Shown: positions 17,027-25,244 of the stretch, in pieces
Position numbering within the stretch: the first letter of the stretch is position 1
Layout of the letters: each line of letters opens with the position of its first letter
NCBI GenBank assembly: GCA_964433635.1
Contig: CAYSSG010000021.1
Location: 1-33,993 of the forward strand
Direction: 5' to 3'
Origin: CAYSSG01 sp964433635
GTDB lineage: Bacteria > Atribacterota > Phoenicimicrobiia > Phoenicimicrobiales > Stramentimicrobiaceae
Length of the DNA: 33,993 nt
The notes under the pieces: model-generated
Database searches by the model: none
What the model saw: the letters and a program-made list of their open reading frames with translations, nothing else
Told to the model about the DNA's origin: nothing
Program-made: the position numbers and the translations under genes

Positions 17027-17729
17027 TATTTTAGAAATTGAAAGTCTTTCAGTTACATATGGACCTATTAAAGCCGTAAAAACAGTTAACCTTGAGATAA
17101 ACCAGGGAGAATTTGTTGCACTAATTGGTGCAAATGGTGCCGGAAAAACATCTTTGTTAAAGGCAATACTTGGAATTCAGAAGTCTGATACGGGAAGTGT
17201 CAATTTTATGGGAAAAGATATTACACGCGAAGCCACTGATAAGATTGTCAGTTCAGGTTTATGCCTTATTCCGGAAGGCCATGTTATTTTCTCTTCAATG
17301 ACAGTATTAGAAAATTTACAATTGGGAGCCTATCACCACCTTGGTGATTTTGATAAAAATCTAAAAAGAGTCTATGACTATTTCCCAATTTTACAGGAGA
17401 GAAGCAAACAGATAGCCGGAACATTAAGTGGCGGAGAACAACAAATGCTATCTATGGGACGGGCTTTAATGTCTAAACCTAAATTAATTCTGGTGGATGA
17501 ACCTTCATTGGGTTTAGCCCCCAAGATTGTAACAGACATCTTTGATATCATATTGGAGTTAAATAAAGAAGGATATTCAATATTATTAGCGGAACAGAAT
17601 GCCAAAAAAGCTTTAGAATGTAGCAATCGTTGTTACGTGATGAAAACCGGTGAAATTGCTATGAGTGGATTTTCCTGTGACATTATGGATGATCCTAAAA
17701 TTCGACAGGCGTATCTTGGTGGTCACTGA
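17010..17729 (+). CDS. livF: Branched-chain amino-acid-type ABC transporter ATPase LivF-like
   Basis: A 239-residue HAAT ATPase, standard LivF length. Walker A GANGAGKTS, the LivF-type GLCLIPEGHVIFSSMTVLENLQLGAY, a canonical signature LSGGEQQMLSMGRAL, Walker B LILVDEPSLGLAP and the closing LLAEQNAKKALECSNRCYVMKTGEI are all present. The start is TTG 17010, behind GGAGG (16999-17003), inside the end of livG. No ATG gives a protein of sensible length. It pairs with LivG to power import through the two permeases downstream. Confidence 0.92.
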   Translation: MEKKNNILEIESLSVTYGPIKAVKTVNLEINQGEFVALIGANGAGKTSLLKAILGIQKSDTGSVNFMGKDITREATDKIVSSGLCLIPEGHVIFSSMTVLENLQLGAYHHLGDFDKNLKRVYDYFPILQERSKQIAGTLSGGEQQMLSMGRALMSKPKLILVDEPSLGLAPKIVTDIFDIILELNKEGYSILLAEQNAKKALECSNRCYVMKTGEIAMSGFSCDIMDDPKIRQAYLGGH

Positions 17730-17775
17730 TAAATAAAATAAATCGTTTGATGTAATTTGTCCGGGAGAGATATTG

Positions 17776-18651
17776 ATGGAAATATTCATAGCTCAATTAA
17801 TAAGTGGTTTAGCCTTAGGAAGTATTTATGTTTTACTGGTTACCGGTTTTAATTTAATGCTCCTGGTGGCCAGGATTATCCAATTTGCCTATCCTCAAAT
17901 TGTGGTTATTTCGATGTATACCTGCTGGTGGGTTTTACAGTTCACTGACAATATCTTTTTCGTTATTCTGGCTGGTTTATCTGTTTCGATTATCTTAAAT
18001 ATTTTGAGTGAACCTATTTTCAGAAAAATCAATAGTACACAGGGTGTGGATATTAATGCCTCTTTCATTGCCTCAATGGGTATTTCCATGATTATGATGG
18101 ATATTATGTCCCATTCCATTAACTATGGTTTTCCGGTTGCCTTTCCCTCCAAATGGGTAGGTGGCAGTATTCTGAGTTTTGGATTAATTACTGTATCCAA
18201 AGGACAGTTATTTGCTTTAGTCGGAGGAATCATTGCCGTATTAATATTTTTTTATCTCCTGTACCGCACCAACCAGGGAAGATTCTTCAGAGCGATTGCC
18301 GAAAATCGTTTTGCAGCTTGCCTGGTAGGCATTCCAATTATCAAGACCAGCATATTCAGTTATTTCATTGTCGGTATTTTAGGTGGGTTTTCCGCCCTGC
18401 TTTTCTCAATGCTCATAGGTTCTGCTTCTCCCTGGTTAGGCGAATTTGTTGCTTTAAAGATGTTGGCGGTATCAATTGTTGCTGGTTTAGGTAATTTACA
18501 TGGAGGATTGGTTTGCGGATTAATTTTAGGTATCATAGAGGCCATGGCAGTCGGCTATATCTCCGGATCATGGTCGAATGTTATCGCTTTTGTGGTGATG
18601 CTGGTTGTTGTTCTGATCAAGCCCCAGGGTTTATTTGGTACCAGAATATAA
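17776..18651 (+). CDS. livH: Branched-chain amino-acid-type ABC transporter permease LivH-like
   Basis: A 291-residue integral membrane permease of the HAAT family with about eight hydrophobic segments. Diagnostic LivH stretches are QLISGLALGSIYVLLVTGFNLMLLVARIIQFAYPQ at the N-terminus, GRFFRAIAENRFAACLVGIPIIKTSIFSYFIVGILGGFSALLF in the coupling-loop region, MLAVSIVAGLGNLHGGLVCGLILGIIEAM, and a C-terminal KPQGLFG. ATG 17776 with CGGGAGAG upstream is preferred over the TTG immediately before it. Forms the channel with LivM. Confidence 0.9.
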   Translation: MEIFIAQLISGLALGSIYVLLVTGFNLMLLVARIIQFAYPQIVVISMYTCWWVLQFTDNIFFVILAGLSVSIILNILSEPIFRKINSTQGVDINASFIASMGISMIMMDIMSHSINYGFPVAFPSKWVGGSILSFGLITVSKGQLFALVGGIIAVLIFFYLLYRTNQGRFFRAIAENRFAACLVGIPIIKTSIFSYFIVGILGGFSALLFSMLIGSASPWLGEFVALKMLAVSIVAGLGNLHGGLVCGLILGIIEAMAVGYISGSWSNVIAFVVMLVVVLIKPQGLFGTRI

Positions 18652-18674
18652 TACTGAAATAGGGAGGATCTATC

Positions 18675-19529
18675 TTGTCGGAAGTAACATATTATTTCTT
18701 GGGATTCAGTGCTATTTATATACTTATGGGATGGGCACTTTATTTGCCCTATAGAGTGGGACAACTGAATTTTCTGATTGTAGCGTGCATGGCATTAACA
18801 GCCTATTTCGGGGGTTATTCTGCTAGGGAATGGGATTGGCCTTTTATTTTAGTGTTAATTTCAGGAATATTGATAAGTGCAATGATTGGTTTTATCTTCT
18901 CCCTGGCTATTGGGAAAGCTCCCTGTTTTACAGTTGTTATAGTAGGATTGACCTCTGTTTTTATTGTTAAGACAGTTATTGAAAATTGGAGACTTTTAGG
19001 TGGAACGATTGGTTTTTTTCATATTCCTTCCATAAATAATATGCTGTTTATTATCTATTTTTTATTAATGATAGTAGGATTTTTAATTTATAGAATAGAT
19101 CATTCACGCTGGGGTAGAGCTGCTTCAGTTGTCTTTGTGGATAGAGAGGTAGCCGTTACATTAGGGGTTGATATAAAAAAGCTGGGAATGTTTTTTCAAA
19201 TTACATCCTGTGCCATCGCCGGAATGGCTGGCGTTTTGGATGCCTTTCTGGTTAGAAGCCTGTCACCTGAATTTTTTACCTTCAGCATGATTGGATATTT
19301 GATGTGCATACTCTTTGTGGGTGGATATACCACGATGTGGGGAGTTATTCTCTCTGCCTTTTTTTTACAGGGAATCCCTTTAATGTTCCCCAGTGCAATT
19401 GCTTCCTGGCGCCAGGTCATCTATGGAGCTTTGCTGGTAATTATTATCCTGTTGCGGCCGGAGGGCTTAATCACCAGAAGAATGCTATGGAACATGAAAC
19501 CAAAAGCATCCTATGATGCGGTTAGTTGA
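18675..19529 (+). CDS. livM: Branched-chain amino-acid-type ABC transporter permease LivM-like
   Basis: A 284-residue membrane permease with about eight hydrophobic segments. It starts with the LivM-like YILMGWALYLPYRVGQLNFLIVACMALTAYFGGY; the coupling segment is SRWGRAASVVFVDREVAVTLGVDIKKLGMFFQITSCAIAGMAGVLDAF, and the protein ends in a RPEGLI motif. The start is TTG 18675 behind GGGAGG (18661-18666). It lacks the extra N-terminal helices of long proteobacterial LivM forms. Followed by a 170-nt gap before the binding protein gene, which contains a 13-codon frame with a good ribosome binding site (19611-19652). Confidence 0.88.
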   Translation: MSEVTYYFLGFSAIYILMGWALYLPYRVGQLNFLIVACMALTAYFGGYSAREWDWPFILVLISGILISAMIGFIFSLAIGKAPCFTVVIVGLTSVFIVKTVIENWRLLGGTIGFFHIPSINNMLFIIYFLLMIVGFLIYRIDHSRWGRAASVVFVDREVAVTLGVDIKKLGMFFQITSCAIAGMAGVLDAFLVRSLSPEFFTFSMIGYLMCILFVGGYTTMWGVILSAFFLQGIPLMFPSAIASWRQVIYGALLVIIILLRPEGLITRRMLWNMKPKASYDAVS

Positions 19530-19699
19530 ATGATTCAATAAAACAGTCAGCTTTCCAACGATGGCAAAACACTGCTGATGGATAGGCATGATGATTCAAA
19601 GAAAGGAGTGATGAATAAAGATTACAGGAAGGAAAATATAAAATTTTATTGATATTCAGATCAAATTTTAGTAGTAAATATTATCAGGAGGAAAATAAG

Positions 19700-20878
19700 A
19701 TGAAGAATAAAGTATCAGGTTTTCTTAGTATTTCAATATTGATCATAGGAATCTTGCTTATTGCTACAATGAATATTTTCGGACAGGATGTGGTAGTAGA
19801 TGAGTGGAAGATACCCTTTTTAAACAGTGTCACTGGCCCTATCGCCAGCATTGGTGAATATATGTCCTGGAGTGCCAATCGGGCTGCCGAAGAGATTAAT
19901 GCTGCAGGAGGTGTAAGGGGTAAGCCGATTATAATTGAAGTTATTGATACCGGTGTCAGCAAGGATAAAGCGATGGAAGAGATGGCTAAACTTGTTGATT
20001 CGGCACTGGTCGTGATGGGCCCGGTCCCGGAAGCATGTATTATGGCAGCTGTCCCTATAGCAGTAAAGGCGGGATTATTTTCTATGGTTTCTTCTACCAG
20101 CTATGAATATGCAGTGGAGTATTTCCCCTGGACTCTTTCCTGGTATCCGATAACTGCAGAAAAACTCCCTCCCATAACCGCTGCTTGGGCGAAATTACAT
20201 CCGGATATGAAAACAGTGGTGCAATTTGTTGAGAACTGGGCAGCCTGGCCTCCGATGGCAGAAGCACATACAATAGGGTTGGAGTCAGCAGGAGTAAAAA
20301 TGTTGCAACAGGTTGATGTTCCCACTGATGCGATTATGTTCGAGCCCTTAGTCTTAAAAGCCCTGGCTCAGAAACCTGATGGCATTATGCTCACCTGCAA
20401 TTCAGAAAAAGCCGCTAAAATCATTATTGAACTGGTAAAAAAAGGCTGGGAAGATAAAGCGAAAATATTAGTCTTCAGCAGTGCGGATGATACAGCATTG
20501 TATACCACAGGCGGAGAAAATTTAGAGGGGATTTCAATTTATAATTATATTGACCTGAATTTGGATGACCCCCGCTGGCAAGCCTTCCGAGAAGCATACA
20601 AAAAAGATCATGACGGTATTGAACCTGCCTCTCTTTCTACAAATTATTATGACAGTGTTTATATGATCAAGGAGGCAATTGAAAACACAGAGCTTACCGG
20701 AGATCCTAATAAACTGGAAGAGGAAAGAATAAAAATCAGAGACTATTGCCGTAATGTTAAGGGATTTAAGGGAATTCAATTGACCTGGGATATGACAGAT
20801 GGTGTACCTACTGGAAAAGGAACCTTCCTGTTTGAAATTGAAAACGGCGAAAAAGTATTTCGTGCCATGGCTAAATAA
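19700..20878 (+). CDS. livK: ABC transporter substrate-binding protein (periplasmic-binding type I, LivK-like)
   Basis: A 392-residue secreted or periplasmic receptor of the Leu/Ile/Val-binding type. A signal peptide covers about residues 1-31 (hydrophobic run, likely cleavage before QDVVVDEW); no lipobox Cys is present, so it is not a lipoprotein, which fits a diderm cell or a signal-anchored form. The mature protein opens as the family does (IPFLNSVTGPIASIGEYMSWSANRAAEEINAAGGVRGKPI) and contains VDSALVVMGPVPEACIMAAVPIAVKAG and STNYYDSVYMIKEAI. ATG 19700 follows CAGGAGG (19686-19692). The ligand is uncertain: the family also binds amides, urea and aromatic compounds; the VOR/butyrate-kinase neighbourhood favours branched-chain amino acids. 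Confidence 0.9.
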   Translation: MKNKVSGFLSISILIIGILLIATMNIFGQDVVVDEWKIPFLNSVTGPIASIGEYMSWSANRAAEEINAAGGVRGKPIIIEVIDTGVSKDKAMEEMAKLVDSALVVMGPVPEACIMAAVPIAVKAGLFSMVSSTSYEYAVEYFPWTLSWYPITAEKLPPITAAWAKLHPDMKTVVQFVENWAAWPPMAEAHTIGLESAGVKMLQQVDVPTDAIMFEPLVLKALAQKPDGIMLTCNSEKAAKIIIELVKKGWEDKAKILVFSSADDTALYTTGGENLEGISIYNYIDLNLDDPRWQAFREAYKKDHDGIEPASLSTNYYDSVYMIKEAIENTELTGDPNKLEEERIKIRDYCRNVKGFKGIQLTWDMTDGVPTGKGTFLFEIENGEKVFRAMAK

Positions 20879-20930
20879 AGAAAATTGCTTAAAAATTTAC
20901 TTTCATGAATAAGTAATTATTCCTGATTAA

Positions 20931-20977
20931 TCTATCCCCTCTGCGTTTGTCTTTAACATTACAAAAGAGGGGATAGA
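20931..20977. promoter_or_regulatory. 12-bp perfect inverted repeat (RNA hairpin) between livK and the M20 gene
   Basis: The arms TCTATCCCCTCT (20931-20942) and AGAGGGGATAGA (20966-20977) pair perfectly around a 23-nt loop, with four G-C pairs in a row. No T-run follows on either strand, so it is not a standard intrinsic terminator. It lies 52 nt after the binding-protein gene and 30 nt before the TTG of the M20 gene. It could stabilise the 3' end of the livK transcript, reduce read-through, or act as an operator. Confidence 0.65.
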
Positions 20978-21007
20978 GAATACAAAAGGAGATATGAATC
21001 AATAAAA

Positions 21008-22240
21008 TTGTATAAAACAAAATATAAAAAATTAGTCGAAAATGTTGATGAAAAAGGAGTTGTCCAATTTACCCAGGATCTGGTCAGAATTAAAAGTGTT
21101 TTTCATCCTGAAAAAGAAGGATTTAACGAAGAAAAGGTAGCACAATTTGTAGCTCAAAAATTAAGAGATATGGGACTGAAAGTAGTTATTGAAGAAGTGA
21201 TGCCTGGAAGACCAAATGTGATTGCTGTTTTAAAGGGAAATCAGGAAGGAAAAAACTTATTATTTGAAGCGCATACAGATGTAGTGACCGAAGGAAATCT
21301 GAAGGAATGGAAATATCCACCCTTTGATGCAATCATTCACGAGGGTAAAATTTATGGAAGAGGAGCATGTGACACCAAGGGTAATTTGGCAGCAATGGTC
21401 TGTGCCGTCAAGGCTATTTTAGATTCAAAAACTGATTTTAAAGGAAACATAATATTATGTATTCCGGTAGATGAAGAAGGGATGATGCTGGGTATCAAGC
21501 ATTTCATCAAACAGGGTTGGGCTGATAAAGTTGATGCAGCAGTCATCTGTGAACCGGAAGAAAATAATATTTGTATCACTCAAAAAGGTGCCATGAGAGT
21601 CGTGATTACAGTCAAAGGTAAAATGGCTCACGGTGCTATGCCGGAAGCAGGCATCAATCCCAATTGGGGTATGGCCAAAATATTAATCGCATTAGAAAAT
21701 TTACAAAAGAAGGAAATCAAAAAAAGGGGTAAGCATAAATATCTGGGTTATTCCAGCTTTACTCCCACTATATTGAAAGCCCCAATTGAAGGGGAAGCAC
21801 AAATAAATGTTATTCCACAGGAATGCATGTCAACGATAGATATTAGAACGATACCAGGTCAGGATCATGGTAAGTTAAAAGAGGAAATTTTACGTATCTT
21901 TAACAGGCTATCTCAAAAAGATCCGCATTTTCAGGCAAATATGGAAGTCATTGAAGAACGTCCATGGACAGAAACCTCAACGGATGAGCTCATTGTAAAG
22001 GCTATTGCGGAATCATTTCAGGAAATAATTAAAAAGAAACCTGTCTATAATGGAGTCCCTGGTGCGACAGATGGAACTTTTCTAAAATCCTGGAAAAATA
22101 TTCCCATTGTAACAATCGGAGCCGGAAACAGATTGATTCCCCATCAAGCGAATGAATATGTGGAGATTAAGGAGTTAATCGAAACTGTAAAGATTTACGC
22201 TTTGGCTGCTATGTTATTTCTGAATGAAAATTTAGATTAA
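21008..22240 (+). CDS. M20 family metallopeptidase/deacylase (ArgE/DapE/carboxypeptidase-like)
   Basis: A 410-residue co-catalytic zinc hydrolase of the M20 family. The metal-ligand pattern is complete: EAHTDVV (His), GRGACDTKGNLA (bridging Asp), PVDEEGM (catalytic Glu and ligand Glu), ICEPE and, near the C-terminus, IPHQANEYVEI (His). The lid/dimerisation domain lies at about residues 195-305 (MRVVITVKGKMAHGAMPEAGINPN). Members hydrolyse N-acyl amino acids, succinyl-diaminopimelate or small peptides; the substrate cannot be named. The only usable in-frame start is TTG 21008, but the strong AAAGGAG (20985-20991) is 16 nt away and instead serves an ATG at 20994 opening a three-codon frame. It is followed by a P1 peptidase gene after 48 nt. 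Confidence 0.9.
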   Translation: MYKTKYKKLVENVDEKGVVQFTQDLVRIKSVFHPEKEGFNEEKVAQFVAQKLRDMGLKVVIEEVMPGRPNVIAVLKGNQEGKNLLFEAHTDVVTEGNLKEWKYPPFDAIIHEGKIYGRGACDTKGNLAAMVCAVKAILDSKTDFKGNIILCIPVDEEGMMLGIKHFIKQGWADKVDAAVICEPEENNICITQKGAMRVVITVKGKMAHGAMPEAGINPNWGMAKILIALENLQKKEIKKRGKHKYLGYSSFTPTILKAPIEGEAQINVIPQECMSTIDIRTIPGQDHGKLKEEILRIFNRLSQKDPHFQANMEVIEERPWTETSTDELIVKAIAESFQEIIKKKPVYNGVPGATDGTFLKSWKNIPIVTIGAGNRLIPHQANEYVEIKELIETVKIYALAAMLFLNENLD

Positions 22241-22288
22241 TGTTTCTTAAAATCAAATGGACTTTAAAATAAAAAGAAACGTCGAGTT

Positions 22289-23281
22289 ATGAAAAATATT
22301 TCTCAATCCCAAATTTTAAAAGATGCCCTTACCGATGTTCCCGGGATCAAAGTGGGACACAGTCAGGATTTAAAGGGTGGTACCGGTTGTACTGTGGTTA
22401 TTTGTGAGAAGGGGGCAATTACAGGAGTAGATGTAAGGGGAGGAGCTCCGGGAACACGCGAAACAGACCTTCTTAACCCCGTTAATCTGGTAGATAAAGC
22501 CCAAGCTATCTATCTTAGTGGAGGAAGCGCCTTTGGATTGGATGGTGCCTCGGGTGTAATGAGATATCTGGAAGAACGAGAAATAGGATTTGATGTAGGA
22601 ATGACCAAAGTACCTATTGTTCCAGGTGCAGTTCTTTTTGATCTGGGTGTCGGTGATTACAAAATAAGACCTACTGACGATATGGGCTATGATGCCTGTC
22701 TGAATGCTTCTGATACGGAGACCAGGCAGGGAAATATTGGAGCTGGAACAGGTGCAACAGTGGGAAAGATTCTGGGTGGTTTGCACTGCATGAAAAGTGG
22801 GATTGGTACGGCAAGTTTCAGATGCCAGGAATTGATTGTAGGTGCTATTGTGGCAGTCAATTGTTTTGGAGATGTCATTGATCCCCATAGCGGAGAGATC
22901 ATTGCCGGTGCTTTGACTGAAGATAAAACAGGATTTGTTAATACAATGTCTTTTATCAAGGGTATGTCTTTATCAAAGGATAGTGGTAATGGTTTTCCCA
23001 CTAATACTACCATAGGGGTTATAGCCACAAATGCAAGAACAAACAAAGCCGGTGCAACAAAAATTGCCATGATGGCACAAAACGGTTATGCCCGGGCGAT
23101 CGTTCCCGCTCATACGATGTTTGATGGTGATACCATTTTTTGTGCATGCACATGTGAGGTGGAAACAGAAGTGAATGTAGTGGGATCAATCGCTGCCGAA
23201 GTTATGGCTCAGGCAATTGTGAAAGCAGTAAAAAATACCGAACCCCTTTATGGCCTCCCAAGTTATCAGAATTTATTTTAA
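22289..23281 (+). CDS. P1 family peptidase (DmpA-like Ntn hydrolase)
   Basis: A 330-residue self-processing N-terminal-nucleophile hydrolase of the DmpA/BapA type (aminopeptidase or beta-aminopeptidase). The N-terminus has the family pattern DVPGIKVGHSQDLKGGTGCTVVICEKGAITGVDVRGGAPGTRETDLL and YLSGGSAFGLDGASGVMRYLEE. The expected autocleavage region is NTTIGVIATNAR, giving Thr241 as the likely new N-terminal nucleophile by comparison with Ser250 of DmpA. It continues GATKIAMMAQNGYARAIVPAHTMFDGDTIF. ATG 22289 has only a weak ribosome binding site. With the M20 gene upstream it suggests that small or modified peptides are hydrolysed before amino-acid fermentation (inference). Confidence 0.9.
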   Translation: MKNISQSQILKDALTDVPGIKVGHSQDLKGGTGCTVVICEKGAITGVDVRGGAPGTRETDLLNPVNLVDKAQAIYLSGGSAFGLDGASGVMRYLEEREIGFDVGMTKVPIVPGAVLFDLGVGDYKIRPTDDMGYDACLNASDTETRQGNIGAGTGATVGKILGGLHCMKSGIGTASFRCQELIVGAIVAVNCFGDVIDPHSGEIIAGALTEDKTGFVNTMSFIKGMSLSKDSGNGFPTNTTIGVIATNARTNKAGATKIAMMAQNGYARAIVPAHTMFDGDTIFCACTCEVETEVNVVGSIAAEVMAQAIVKAVKNTEPLYGLPSYQNLF

Positions 23282-23377
23282 TCATACCATTTTAAATATG
23301 ACATGATACTGAAACATAATTCTAAATAGGAATAGATTATATAGTCCTAAGTAAAAAGATTGAAAGGTTAATCATTT

Positions 23378-24307
23378 ATGAAAATCACTATCATTGGTGC
23401 CGGTGCGATGGGCTCCCTATTTGGAGGGTTGCTTGCAGAAGCAGGCAATCATGTACTGTTAGTAGATATCTGGAAAGAACATATAGATGCCATTAATGAT
23501 AAAGGCTTATGGATAGAAGGACTCAGTGGAGACAGGTTTGTAAAAGTAAAAGCGGTTTCTGAAGCTAAAGACATTCAAGGTACCTCAGATTTAATAATTA
23601 TCTTTGTTAAATCCTACCATACAGCCAGTGCAGCCAAAAGTATATCTTCCTCAGTAGGCGAAGATACTTCTGTATTAACCTTGCAAAATGGCTTAGGAAA
23701 CTTTGAGATTTTAAGCGATTTGCTGGGTTCAGAAAAGATAATAGCCGGGACTACTTCTTATGGAGCTACCATTTTGGAACCTGGAAAGATTCTTCATGCA
23801 GGTGCGGGTCCCACGGCTATTGGAGAACTAAATGGGAAAATGACTCATCGGATAGAAAAAATTTCCCAACTGCTAAACCAAGCGGGAATTAAAAATGAAA
23901 TCACCAAAAATGTGATTGGTTTGATCTGGAGTAAGCTCCTGGTTAATGTGGGTATTAATGCGCTAGGTGTATTGCTTCGAGTAAAAAATGGTGAACTCAT
24001 CAAAGGAGAATTCGCTCTCAGGTTACAAGCTGCTTTAGTAGAAGAGGCAATGGATGTAGCCAAGAAGAAAGAAATTACATTGATCCATCAAGATATGTTG
24101 AAGGAAGTCGCTCTTATTTGTGAGAAAACCAAGGATAATCTAAATTCAATGTTACAGGATGTAATGAGAAAGAGAAAGACAGAGATTGATTTTATCAATG
24201 GTGCCATCGTCCGGGAAGGAAAAAAATTACATCTATCTACCCCGGTGAATCAGGTGATAACTGATCTTATAAAAGCAATAGAAGAGAACTATGAAAAGCA
24301 AATATAG
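23378..24307 (+). CDS. panE: 2-dehydropantoate 2-reductase (ketopantoate reductase)
   Basis: A 309-residue NADPH-dependent reductase. The Rossmann fingerprint IIGAGAMGSLFGGLLAEAG is at the N-terminus; LTLQNGLGNFE and AGTTSYGATILEPGKILHAGAGPTAIGE are typical of the family, the catalytic Lys is in WSKLLVNVGINAL, and the C-terminal domain has SMLQDVMRKRKTEIDFINGAIV. It reduces 2-dehydropantoate to pantoate, the product of PanB encoded 18 nt downstream. PanE-like reductases also act on other 2-oxoacids, but the panB pairing supports the pantothenate/CoA assignment. Confidence 0.92.
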   Translation: MKITIIGAGAMGSLFGGLLAEAGNHVLLVDIWKEHIDAINDKGLWIEGLSGDRFVKVKAVSEAKDIQGTSDLIIIFVKSYHTASAAKSISSSVGEDTSVLTLQNGLGNFEILSDLLGSEKIIAGTTSYGATILEPGKILHAGAGPTAIGELNGKMTHRIEKISQLLNQAGIKNEITKNVIGLIWSKLLVNVGINALGVLLRVKNGELIKGEFALRLQAALVEEAMDVAKKKEITLIHQDMLKEVALICEKTKDNLNSMLQDVMRKRKTEIDFINGAIVREGKKLHLSTPVNQVITDLIKAIEENYEKQI

Positions 24308-24325
24308 ATTTAAGGAGATAATCAA

Positions 24326-25189
24326 ATGGAAGAAACCAAGAAGAAAACAATGATTCCTGAATTTATTACCATGAAAAAAGATGGTAAGAAATTTACGATG
24401 GTGACTGCTTATGATTATGCTTTAGCTACCCAGGTAAATAAAACCGGTATTGAGATGATTTTGGTAGGGGATTCAGCAGCAATGGTCATGCTGGGTTATC
24501 AAAGTACCGTACCAATTGACTTAGATACAATGATTATTTTAGCTAAAGCGGTTGTTAAGGGTGCACCAAATACCTTTATCGTAGGAGATATGCCTTTTCT
24601 TTCCTATGAAGTAAGTAAAGAGAAGGCCATTGAGAACGCGGGAAGATTGATGAAAGAAGCCGATGTAGATTGTGTAAAATTAGAAGGCGGAAAAAGGATG
24701 GCCGATACAGTCAATGCCATTGTCAAAGCTGGAATACCGGTAATGGGACATATCGGATTAACACCTCAGAGCAGTTCTCAATTGGGAGGTTTCAAGGTTC
24801 AAGGAAAAAATTTAGCTGCAGCCGAAAAATTACTTGAAGATGCCTTAACCTTAGAGGAAGTAGGGGCTTTCAGCATTGTGTTGGAAGGCATACCAAATCC
24901 GGTAGCCCAGTTTATTACTGAAAAGCTGAGAATTCCGACCATTGGAATAGGGGCGGGACCATTTTGTGATGCCCAGGTCTTGGTGATTCATGATTTACTA
25001 GGTTTATTTGAAAGATTTGTACCTAAATTTGTCAAACAATATGCGCAAATCGGTCAGGATATTGTAAAAGCACTTTCACATTTCGACAGTGAGGTAAAAA
25101 CAGGAACATTCCCTGATGCTGAACACAGTTATCACCTCAAAGATGAGATGGAAAAAGAAATTATTCAGCACCTTAGAAAATTAAAATAA
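24326..25189 (+). CDS. panB: 3-methyl-2-oxobutanoate hydroxymethyltransferase
   Basis: A 287-residue TIM-barrel enzyme transferring a hydroxymethyl group from 5,10-methylene-tetrahydrofolate to 2-oxoisovalerate, giving ketopantoate. Clear family motifs: MVTAYDYALATQVNKTGIEMILVGDSAAMVMLGY, VDCVKLEGG, PVMGHIGLTPQSSSQLGGFKVQG, the catalytic-Glu segment FSIVLEGIPNPVAQFITEKLRIPTIGIGAGPFCDAQVLVIHDLLGL, and FVPKFVKQYA. ATG 24326 follows AAGGAG (24312-24317). Its substrate is the same 2-oxoacid that VOR would oxidise, so the locus branches one metabolite to CoA synthesis and to energy. No panC or panD is in the window. Confidence 0.95.
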   Translation: MEETKKKTMIPEFITMKKDGKKFTMVTAYDYALATQVNKTGIEMILVGDSAAMVMLGYQSTVPIDLDTMIILAKAVVKGAPNTFIVGDMPFLSYEVSKEKAIENAGRLMKEADVDCVKLEGGKRMADTVNAIVKAGIPVMGHIGLTPQSSSQLGGFKVQGKNLAAAEKLLEDALTLEEVGAFSIVLEGIPNPVAQFITEKLRIPTIGIGAGPFCDAQVLVIHDLLGLFERFVPKFVKQYAQIGQDIVKALSHFDSEVKTGTFPDAEHSYHLKDEMEKEIIQHLRKLK

Positions 25190-25244
25190 TTTTAAGAAAC
25201 ACTATTTTATTTTTTTTATTTTCATGGGAGGAGAAGGTAATCAT

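Noticed and set aside
19562..19577. TGGCAAAACACTGCT in the livM-livK gap as a second sigma-54 promoter
   Set aside because: GG and GC are separated by 9 nt instead of the required 10, so it does not meet the strict spacing of -24/-12 promoters.
20957..20964. CATTACAA, matching half of the 9131-9149 palindrome, in the loop of the hairpin before the M20 gene
   Set aside because: A single AT-rich 8-mer is expected about once by chance in 34 kb on two strands, and the second half-site is absent.
22242..22280. GTTTCTT ... AAGAAAC inverted repeat before the P1 peptidase gene
   Set aside because: Arms of only 7 bp and a 25-nt AT-rich loop; not distinguishable from chance in this composition.
22370..23070. 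Long minus-strand open frames inside the P1 peptidase gene (up to 172 codons)
   Set aside because: Antisense to a strongly conserved protein; no ribosome site, no recognisable domain, and they follow the sense codon structure.
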